Assembly: GCA_002402295.1 (NCBI GenBank)
Contig: DHFO01000039.1
Coordinates: 1-5,508, forward strand
Length of the DNA stretch: 5,508 nucleotides
Reading direction: 5' to 3'
From: Caldiserica bacterium UBA4822
GTDB taxonomy: Bacteria; Caldisericota; Caldisericia; Cryosericales; Cryosericaceae
The translations under genes were made by a program, and so were the position numbers. Shown in pieces: positions 1 through 4,221 of this stretch. Positions within the stretch are counted from its first letter, which is position 1; each line of letters starts with the position of its first letter. The notes under the pieces are model-generated. The model made no database searches. It saw only the letters and a program-made list of their open reading frames with translations, and was not told the DNA's origin.

Positions 1-32
1 GGCGGGGAGCGTCGGTCTGGAAAGGAGGCGTT

Positions 33-827
33 GTGCGGAAGGATATGTCCTGGCGCAAGGCGATTGAGTCTGTTCTCAAGGAAGCCCGAACCTCGTTGCA
101 CTACAAGGAAATAGCTGAGCAGATCGTCAGCCGAGGGCTGCGGCAGAGCGTGGGCGCAACGCCGGCAGCAACGGTGAGTGCCAACTTGACAGTGTCAATC
201 AAGAAGGAGGGAGACAGCTCCCCGTTCATCCGAACCGGCAAGGGCGAGTACGCGATGAGGCCCGATCGTCTGGCCACGGCCGGGGTGCCGTTCCAGCCTG
301 AGAGGGAGGCGGACAGCGAGGATGAAGAGGAGAAGCAATACGGCATTGTGACCTCGTTCGGCATGTTCTGGAGGAGGAGCTTTGTCCAATGGTCGACGCA
401 AGCGAGGCTCCTCGGCGTTCAGCAGATGGGGGCGGAACCGGTTGACTTCTGCAACCAGATCGGCATCTACTTGCTCTATGACGGGCGTGAGGTGATCTAC
501 GTCGGGCGGGCAGTTGAGAGGCCGCTCGGAAGGCGCCTCTACGAACACGGTGCAGACCGCTTGTCGACCAGATGGGACAGGTTCTCCTGGTTCGGTCTTC
601 TGCCAGTCTCCGAGGACGGGAAGCTGGGCACGCTGCCGAAGGCCTTTGCCTCAGATGAGTTGGTGCCTGCCATTGAGGCCATCCTGATTGAAGCACTCGA
701 ACCCCGACAGAACCGAAAGCGGGGCGATGATCTGTCCGCGGTCGAGTACCTGCAGCAGGAAGATCCCGAGATCGAGAAGGCGCGGATGAGGCAGACGCTA
801 GACGCGCTGGCAAGGAAGGCACTGTGA
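33..827 (+). CDS. HARE-HTH domain protein with C-terminal GIY-YIG nuclease domain
   Basis: A 264-aa predicted DNA-binding nuclease. Residues about 6-76 look like a HARE-HTH winged-helix domain (SWRKAIESVL, LHYKEIAEQIVSRGL, then FIRTGKGEYAM), a fold known from restriction enzymes, RNA polymerase delta subunit and ASXL proteins. An acidic linker (about 88-101) leads to a GIY-YIG domain at about 143-230: GIY at 144-146, YVG at 156-158, arginines at 167-168, a candidate metal-binding Glu near 215 and Asn at 227. The aromatic stretch RWDRFSWFG at 180-188 matches a recurring HTH plus GIY-YIG family I recall. By family knowledge GIY-YIG domains cut DNA, and HARE-HTH is proposed to read DNA or its modification state; a defence role here is inference. 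The GTG start at 33 follows AAAGGAGG (21-28) by 4 nt. ATG at 45 is an alternative, and the frame stays open to the window edge, so a longer protein is not excluded. The stop overlaps the next start by 4 nt. Confidence 0.85.
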   Translation: MRKDMSWRKAIESVLKEARTSLHYKEIAEQIVSRGLRQSVGATPAATVSANLTVSIKKEGDSSPFIRTGKGEYAMRPDRLATAGVPFQPEREADSEDEEEKQYGIVTSFGMFWRRSFVQWSTQARLLGVQQMGAEPVDFCNQIGIYLLYDGREVIYVGRAVERPLGRRLYEHGADRLSTRWDRFSWFGLLPVSEDGKLGTLPKAFASDELVPAIEAILIEALEPRQNRKRGDDLSAVEYLQQEDPEIEKARMRQTLDALARKAL

Positions 828-1021
828 GCGTGATGGTGGCCGTGAGGCACGGAGATGCTGGAGTTCAGATCAAAGCGACAGCCCACGAGAAGACGACGCT
901 CCAGCGCCAGATCACCGCCACCGACAACCAGATCGACCGGCTCGTCTACGCCCTCTACGGCCTCACCGACGACGAGATCCGCATCGTGGAGGGTGCTTCC
1001 AGGGAGGTGAAGAGTGGTTAG
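824..1021 (+). CDS. Micro-ORF 1: orphan methyltransferase-tail peptide
   Basis: A 65-aa frame. The first 18 residues match nothing I know. Residues 19-57 (TAHEKT, LQRQITATD, VYALYGLT, EIRIVEG) match the extreme C-terminal tail of Type IIG/Eco57I-like and BREX PglX-like DNA methyltransferases. There is no catalytic NPPF/Y motif and no target-recognition domain here or in the preceding gene, so only the tail is present. The GTG start at 824 lies in a GTGA overlap with the upstream stop, behind AAGGAAGG (812-819). An internal ATG at 833 is in frame. The end overlaps the next gene by 8 nt, and the peptide's last codons contain that gene's ribosome-binding site. It could be a small docking or adaptor protein, a translation-coupling leader, or recombination debris. 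The frame is solid; that it makes a functional protein is uncertain. Confidence 0.6.
   Translation: MSVMVAVRHGDAGVQIKATAHEKTTLQRQITATDNQIDRLVYALYGLTDDEIRIVEGASREVKSG
878..994 (+). repeat. 117-bp direct repeat, copy 1 (methyltransferase-tail module)
   Basis: This aligns without gaps to 1985-2101, offset 1107 bp. By hand count 101 of 117 bases match (about 86%), and 31 of 39 encoded residues are identical. Similarity fades at both edges, so the upstream parts of the two micro-ORFs are unrelated. Third codon positions are G or C in 37 of 39 codons, against about two thirds in the immediately flanking codons. Confidence 0.85.
1003..1010 (+). promoter_or_regulatory. Near-perfect Shine-Dalgarno for the 302-aa HEPN-like gene
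   Basis: GGAGGTGA is fully complementary to the 16S anti-Shine-Dalgarno. The GGAGG core ends 6 nt before the GTG at 1014, which fixes that start. It lies inside the last codons of micro-ORF 1, just beyond the repeat block, so micro-ORF translation passes straight through it. Confidence 0.8.
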
Positions 1022-1922
1022 CGAGGACTCGGTCTCCGGGCAACGTTTCCACGAACGCTTGGGCCTGCCGGTTACTCAAGAAGAGGCCAGGAGACGGTTC
1101 ATGTCGAGAGTGGGGGGCTTGTTCGAGCATCTCACGTTGCCCCAGAAGGAGCGAGTCATTGAGCGCGTCGCCTTCGAGACTGGGGACTCCCGTCTCGGAA
1201 TAGCTCCTACATTCCTGGAGAAACAGTACGCTCTTCCCTTGCATGGGATACCAAGCAGGCAGCTCAAAGCGCAAGTGGACGTTGGCATCATCCTCTCGGA
1301 GTGGGAGAAGACGTTGATAGCGATAGAGGCACTCTACGGGTGTGTGCCTGCCGAGCAGCAGCAGGAACTGCCGCACTGGGTTGATGGTTTCCTCCAGAGG
1401 GCCGAAGTTGATCTCGGAGTTGAGTGGAGGGATGGTCACTTCTGGAGAAAGGGGGCACGTCTGCTGGATGACGCCCTTGTTCATGAGTCGTTGGAGTGGT
1501 TGGCCGACGCCAGCTTTGGCGATGTGAGGCGACCGTTCATGCATGGGTTGCGTCTCCACCGAATGGCGAGCCATGACAGCGAGACGCTGAAGAGCGCTGT
1601 CGGCAGCATGTACGAGGCGGTCGAGGCGATGGCGAAGCTTCTTACTCGCTCCGACAAGGATCTGTCCGCGCTCAAGGACCGAGTAGCGGAGGCGCTTGAT
1701 CTTCCTAAGGAGTTGCGGCGGATTCTCGATTCCTATGTGGAGTACGGTTGTAGGTTCCGGCACTCCGACGCAGTTGCAGGCGCGCCGCGAGGCCGGAGAC
1801 CCCCTCTTGGGGAAGCTGAAGCCGAGTTCTTCCTATACTTGACCGGTCTGCTTCTCAGACTGGCAACAAGGAAGATAGCAGAGCGCGGTTCGCACATCAC
1901 GGCGGATGGGAGCAGTGCATGA
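1014..1922 (+). CDS. HEPN-like / abortive-infection-type protein
   Basis: A 302-aa, probably cytoplasmic protein with no signal peptide or membrane segment. Residues 1-140 are not recognised. From about 142 (HFWRKGARLLDDALVHESLEWL) to 287 it follows the layout of an abortive-infection-like family I recall: a KGA.LLD..LV...LEWL lead-in, then a helical domain (191-286) with an EAVEAMAKLL helix, a DLPKELRRILDSYVEYG helix, the charged turn RFRHSD (247-252) and a final EAEFFLYLTGLLLRLA helix. This resembles HEPN domains in which an RH or KH pair sits in the turn. HEPN domains often act as RNases in phage defence. The pair here is R249-H250, with R247 nearby, rather than classic R-x4-6-H, so activity is unproven. 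The gene overlaps both neighbouring micro-ORFs and is flanked by the two copies of the 117-bp repeat. Overall fold is fairly likely; function is inference. Confidence 0.65.
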   Translation: MVSEDSVSGQRFHERLGLPVTQEEARRRFMSRVGGLFEHLTLPQKERVIERVAFETGDSRLGIAPTFLEKQYALPLHGIPSRQLKAQVDVGIILSEWEKTLIAIEALYGCVPAEQQQELPHWVDGFLQRAEVDLGVEWRDGHFWRKGARLLDDALVHESLEWLADASFGDVRRPFMHGLRLHRMASHDSETLKSAVGSMYEAVEAMAKLLTRSDKDLSALKDRVAEALDLPKELRRILDSYVEYGCRFRHSDAVAGAPRGRRPPLGEAEAEFFLYLTGLLLRLATRKIAERGSHITADGSSA

Positions 1923-2113
1923 GCGACTCCTCCCTTGGTCCAGAAGCGCTGTCTGCAAGGGGTGGCGACCACATCCCGCGCGTGACCGCCCACGAGAAGA
2001 CCATGCTCCAGCGCCAGATCACCGCGACCGACCACCAGATCAACCACATCGTCTACGCCCTCTACGGCCTCACGAGCGAGGAGATCCAGATCGTGGAGGG
2101 AAGCACACCATGA
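1919..2113 (+). CDS. Micro-ORF 2: orphan methyltransferase-tail peptide
   Basis: A 64-aa frame. Residues 23-61 repeat the tail block of micro-ORF 1, with eight substitutions (T/M, N/H, D/N, R/H, L/I, D/S, D/E, R/Q). Its first 22 residues are unrelated to those of micro-ORF 1. The ATG at 1919 forms an ATGA overlap with the stop of the HEPN-like gene, behind GGGAG (1908-1912). The end forms an ATGA overlap with the TPR-HEPN gene. Codons in the block are G/C-ending in 38 of 39 positions. Comparing the copies, 8 of 13 differing codons change the residue; this is too few to test, but it does not look like strong purifying selection. The options are the same as for copy 1: docking peptide, coupling leader or scar. 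Confidence 0.6.
   Translation: MSDSSLGPEALSARGGDHIPRVTAHEKTMLQRQITATDHQINHIVYALYGLTSEEIQIVEGSTP
1985..2101 (+). repeat. 117-bp direct repeat, copy 2 (methyltransferase-tail module)
   Basis: Second copy of the block at 878-994, in the same orientation and at the same place relative to its host micro-ORF: it ends a few codons before the stop and just before the next gene. The 1107-bp unit from copy 1 to copy 2 contains the whole HEPN-like gene, so recombination between copies would delete or exchange that gene cleanly. Confidence 0.85.
2095..2099 (+). promoter_or_regulatory. Shine-Dalgarno of the TPR-HEPN gene, inside repeat copy 2
   Basis: GGAGG comes from the GTG-GAG-GG codons for the conserved VEG residues of the tail. 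It ends 10 nt before the ATG at 2110, a long but usable spacing. The repeat's coding end therefore supplies the next gene's ribosome-binding site and supports 2110 as the start. Confidence 0.55.
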
Positions 2114-3672
2114 GCGAGCTGTCCGCTCGCCGGAAGGGCCAGTCTCGTGCTGCGAGGCCCCAGGCAAACCCGTTTGCCGAGGCGTACGAACTTGTGAACC
2201 AAGGCAAGCCGCGGTTGGCAGTGAGGGTGGCCCGGCGAGTGGCGCAACAGATGAAGCCGAGCTGGCAGATGCACGTGACCCTTGGGGGCATCCTTATCGA
2301 TGCGGGTGCTCATGCAGACGAGGTTCGCTGGATCAAAGAGGGTGTTGAGCTTATAAGAGGATGTCTGGTTTCGGTCCCGCCCGCGCATCAAGCGGCCGCG
2401 CATTACAATCTCGGGACTGGCTTCCTCTCACTTGGCCAGCGTCAGCGCGGGGCCTCGCCTGGGACTCGACCCGCACTGGCCGAGGCTGTGAGTCACCTGA
2501 ACGCAAGCTTGCAGTATCAACCGAATCCCGAGGTGAGGACTAATCTTGCATCGGTCTTAGCAGCCCAAGGCCGATGGGTCGAAGCCTGTGATGAGTACAC
2601 AGAGATCATCACAGCATATCCCACGAGACACGAGGCAGTAGCTGGCCGCGGTCGCACGTTAGTCAAGATCCATGACTGGATACAGCCCCACAAGCACCTT
2701 CTCTATCAGGCGCTGTTGGACTTCCGCAGCGCGGAGGAGCTCGCCGCTGGTGTTCCACTCTACGCTGAGAACTATCGACAGATGATCCACTACCTCGAAG
2801 AGCGGTTGGAGGGCGCGAGCGCTCCGGAGGAGGATGCCTCGCATGCTCGCCCGCGGACTCCCTTTGAGGGCTGGGTCTGGTCCGAGCGCCTCGGACTCAA
2901 TATGTGCCCTGGATGTGAGCGATCGTCGCCCGACGCCTTCGACACAGCAACGATAGGGGGAGTCCTAGCGGGCAAAGGCCGCTCACCATCAGCCATTGAC
3001 GTACTGGAGTCTATGAACGTGCTGCATCGCACCTACGCAACTGCGCGATGGTGCCTTGCGCAGGGAGTAGGTGTCGCGGAGGTTGCGGTCCCTGACCAAG
3101 TTGCCGTCATGCGTGCCCGTAGGGGTGTCCGCCACGATCTCCGCACTGGGTTGACGATCGCTGGGCTGCGTGGGTTCTACTGCGTGTTCGACCAAGTTGC
3201 GTACGCACTGAACGGTTACTTCCACCTCGGCCATCCCGGCCGGCATGTTACCTTCCGAACAGTGTGGAACCCTGTTGGCAAGAAGAACAAGAAGAAGCAG
3301 ATGCCCGAGCACCGTTCGGCAGTGCATCCTCACCTGCAGAGACTCGCTCTTCCACCAGTTGCAGCGCTTTTCAGGCTCGCGCAATCTCTCGAGACCGGTT
3401 GCGGAATGTACAAGATTCTACGCGACATGAGAAACAAGCTTGAGCATCATGTTGTAGTCGTCACGGGTAGTGATAAGGACTCGCAATACTACCACACCAT
3501 CAGCCCTGATGGGGTGACCGCCGCGGCGCTGAGAACCGGCCGCTTGGCAAGAGCTGCGATCCTCTGCTTAGGATCATGCTTGTGGCGAGCTGAGTACCTA
3601 CGTGTGCGATGTGCACAGAGAAAAGGCCACCTGGTTACCCATGGCCCTCCAACCCAGGTGATCCGATTGTGA
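2110..3672 (+). CDS. TPR protein with C-terminal LA2681-type HEPN domain
   Basis: A 520-aa predicted effector. Residues about 20-235 are helical with TPR-like repeats (AHYNLGTGFLSLGQ at 97-110; VRTNLASVLAAQGRWVEACDEY at 142-163), suggesting a protein-binding or sensing arm. A CPGC pair sits at 266-269. The C-terminal half resembles the HEPN family named after Leptospira LA2681: NVLHRTYATARW (303-314), FYCVFDQVAYALNGYFHLG (356-374), FRTVW (382-386), a lysine-rich loop (391-396) and RNKLEH at 441-446, which is the R-x4-H motif of HEPN RNases with R441 and H446. RNA cleavage is known for other HEPN families; for this protein it is inference. The start is the ATG at 2110, in an ATGA overlap. The same frame is open back to an ATG at 1906, but that stretch is an out-of-frame reading of micro-ORF 2. 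The stop overlaps a 38-codon frame by 4 nt. Confidence 0.8.
   Translation: MSELSARRKGQSRAARPQANPFAEAYELVNQGKPRLAVRVARRVAQQMKPSWQMHVTLGGILIDAGAHADEVRWIKEGVELIRGCLVSVPPAHQAAAHYNLGTGFLSLGQRQRGASPGTRPALAEAVSHLNASLQYQPNPEVRTNLASVLAAQGRWVEACDEYTEIITAYPTRHEAVAGRGRTLVKIHDWIQPHKHLLYQALLDFRSAEELAAGVPLYAENYRQMIHYLEERLEGASAPEEDASHARPRTPFEGWVWSERLGLNMCPGCERSSPDAFDTATIGGVLAGKGRSPSAIDVLESMNVLHRTYATARWCLAQGVGVAEVAVPDQVAVMRARRGVRHDLRTGLTIAGLRGFYCVFDQVAYALNGYFHLGHPGRHVTFRTVWNPVGKKNKKKQMPEHRSAVHPHLQRLALPPVAALFRLAQSLETGCGMYKILRDMRNKLEHHVVVVTGSDKDSQYYHTISPDGVTAAALRTGRLARAAILCLGSCLWRAEYLRVRCAQRKGHLVTHGPPTQVIRL
3628..3660 (+). other. Stem-loop at the 3' end of the TPR-HEPN gene
   Basis: CACCTGGTT (3628-3636) pairs with AACCCAGGTG (3651-3660) apart from one bulged C. 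The 3' arm includes AGGTG, part of the possible ribosome-binding site for the frame starting at 3669. Ribosomes finishing the TPR-HEPN gene would open it, which would favour coupled translation. No T-run follows, so it is not a standard terminator. Confidence 0.35.
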
Positions 3673-3785
3673 GGCAGAGGGCATATCGGCGGGGTCAACT
3701 CCTGTTGCGTGCATGTCTGTGTTGGGTTCTTATCCCGGCACCTGTGAGTGGTGAGAGCCTTCGGCGCTGGGGTGATGCTGGATGA
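3669..3785 (+). CDS. Possible 38-aa coupled peptide
   Basis: A 38-codon frame with a GTG start in a GTGA overlap with the TPR-HEPN stop and a TGA that overlaps the DUF2283 ATG (ATGA). AGGTGATC (3656-3663) lies about 5 nt upstream of the start and resembles the 3' part of an ideal Shine-Dalgarno. The N-terminus is basic (RQRAYRRGQ), followed by a hydrophobic run (CLCWVLIPAPVSG) that looks like a short secretion signal or membrane segment. I recognise no family. The overlaps at both ends are the main argument that it is translated; its small size and arginine-rich composition argue against a conserved protein. It may serve only to carry ribosomes to the DUF2283 start. Confidence 0.3.
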   Translation: MRQRAYRRGQLLLRACLCWVLIPAPVSGESLRRWGDAG

Positions 3786-3958
3786 GGATCACGTACGACT
3801 CGCGGCAGAACGTGGCGTACACCCGGCTCAGGGAGAAGCGAGCCGAGGTGGAGACCCTCCGCATCAGCGACGAGCTCAACACCGACCTTGCCCCAGATGG
3901 GACTGTGTACGGGATCGAGCTGCTGAATGCCAACGGGCCGACTGGGCTGCTCGCCTGA
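3782..3958 (+). CDS. DUF2283 family small protein
   Basis: A 58-aa protein, short enough to be missed by many gene callers. It shows the DUF2283 pattern: an N-terminal strand MRITYDSRQNVAYTRLRE (1-18), a variable strand at 20-38, then DGTVYGIELLNAN (39-51), which corresponds to the family's usual DG..VGIE.L.A ending. Length is normal for the family. Some DUF2283 genes sit beside DUF4258 genes in what look like toxin-antitoxin pairs, but no DUF4258 frame is visible nearby, so it may be an orphan. The ATG follows GGGGTGAT (3769-3776) by 5 nt. It ends the run of overlapping genes. The same frame stays open for 28 codons past the TGA, which could mean a longer ancestral form, but much of that stretch is a stem-loop. 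Confidence 0.8.
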   Translation: MRITYDSRQNVAYTRLREKRAEVETLRISDELNTDLAPDGTVYGIELLNANGPTGLLA

Positions 3959-4000
3959 CTGCGACGGAGTGCCGCACCCTCGCTAGAACACCCTTCGGCA

Positions 4001-4030
4001 GAGGACCTTGCGGCATTTGCCGAGGTCTTC
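4001..4030 (+). terminator. Strong stem-loop after the defence unit, possible terminator
   Basis: GAGGACCT (4001-4008) pairs with AGGTCTTC (4023-4030) with one G-U pair, and CGGC (4011-4014) pairs with GCCG (4019-4022) around an ATTT loop, leaving only T4009-G4010 bulged. This makes a 12-bp stem 43 nt after the DUF2283 stop. No T-tract follows, so intrinsic termination is doubtful; it could instead protect a 3' end or act with Rho. The structure itself is clear, its role is not. Confidence 0.45.
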
Positions 4031-4046
4031 ACGCACGTGGTATAAA
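4017..4046 (+). promoter_or_regulatory. Candidate sigma-70 promoter for the vWA gene
   Basis: TTGCCG (4017-4022), an 18-bp spacer and TATAAA (4041-4046) approximate a -35/-10 pair (4 of 6 and 5 of 6 matches to consensus). Transcription would begin near 4053 and give a leader of about 170 nt before the ATG at 4222. The -35 lies in the 3' arm of the stem-loop, so the end of one unit and the start of the next are interlocked. TATAAA is rare in this GC-rich DNA, which adds some weight. Confidence 0.45.
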
Positions 4047-4076
4047 GAGCACTGGCGGTTCTGTTACGGGTCATGA

Positions 4077-4205
4077 AGCCCGGTAGCGGAGGCCGATCGA
4101 ACGCGCATAGGAACAACTCCATCTCTTGCCGACGGCCACAGCGAAGCCTCAGGAGATCGGCTCTCCCAAGTCGCGGTCCAGGACCTGGCAGGCCGACTAG
4201 GAGTG
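4077..4205 (+). pseudogene. Possible fragment of a lost secreted protein
   Basis: After an in-frame TGA at 4074-4076, this frame reads a Ser/Thr/Gly linker-like stretch and then SQVAVQDLAGRLGV (about 4161-4205). This resembles the A..DLA.RLGV helix that, from memory, opens small secreted or lipoprotein domains carrying a later WPD.SLGCP motif. Neither a start nor the remainder of the domain is present, and the frame runs on into an out-of-frame reading of the vWA gene. Chance similarity in GC-rich DNA is quite possible. Confidence 0.2.
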
Positions 4206-4206
4206 G

Positions 4207-4211
4207 GGAGG
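4207..4211 (+). promoter_or_regulatory. Shine-Dalgarno deciding the vWA gene start
   Basis: GGAGG within GTGGGGAGGGG lies 10 nt before the ATG at 4222 but only 1 nt before the in-frame GTG at 4213. The GTG is too close to be served by it, so 4222 is the better start. Confidence 0.6.
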
Positions 4212-4221
4212 GGTGAGGATC

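Larger units (their letters stand above)
3959..4221. other. Intergenic region between the two transcription units
   Basis: The region is 263 bp with no convincing gene on either strand. It contains a 12-bp stem-loop, a candidate promoter and a possible protein fragment, each given separately. A weaker inverted pair, AGTCG (4169-4173) with CGACT (4194-4198), encloses the near-palindrome GGTCCAGGACC. Open frames crossing the region in other phases are rich in Arg, Gly and Pro, as expected from non-coding GC-rich DNA. Confidence 0.6.

Noticed and set aside
824..1021. Micro-ORF 1 as the frameshifted end of a methyltransferase encoded just upstream
   Set aside because: The upstream gene is an intact HARE-HTH/GIY-YIG protein, and no methyltransferase motif is seen between 33 and 824.
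963..1763. A long minus-strand frame opposite the HEPN-like gene
   Set aside because: It is antisense to a gene with a strong ribosome-binding site and recognisable domain, and its translation shows no family features.
878..2101. CRISPR array or insertion sequence
   Set aside because: There are only two long repeats with a full gene between them. I found no terminal inverted repeats, no transposase and no short regular repeats.
1906..2109. A 68-codon upstream extension of the TPR-HEPN protein starting at ATG 1906
   Set aside because: It is an Arg/Pro/His-rich out-of-frame reading of micro-ORF 2. The ATG at 2110 has an ATGA overlap and GGAGG upstream, and typical protein sequence begins there.
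3628..3660. Intrinsic terminator for the TPR-HEPN gene
   Set aside because: The stem is imperfect, lies inside the coding sequence and has no T-run after it; overlapping frames continue downstream.
3959..4045. A 28-codon continuation of the DUF2283 frame past its TGA, suggesting a nonsense mutation or stop recoding
   Set aside because: The protein is already normal family length, TGA is used as a stop throughout the window, and much of the continuation is the stem-loop at 4001-4030, which explains its helix-like appearance.
3748..4086. A 112-codon frame across the DUF2283 gene
   Set aside because: It reads the DUF2283 gene in the wrong phase and has Arg/Gly/Cys-rich composition with no recognisable domain.
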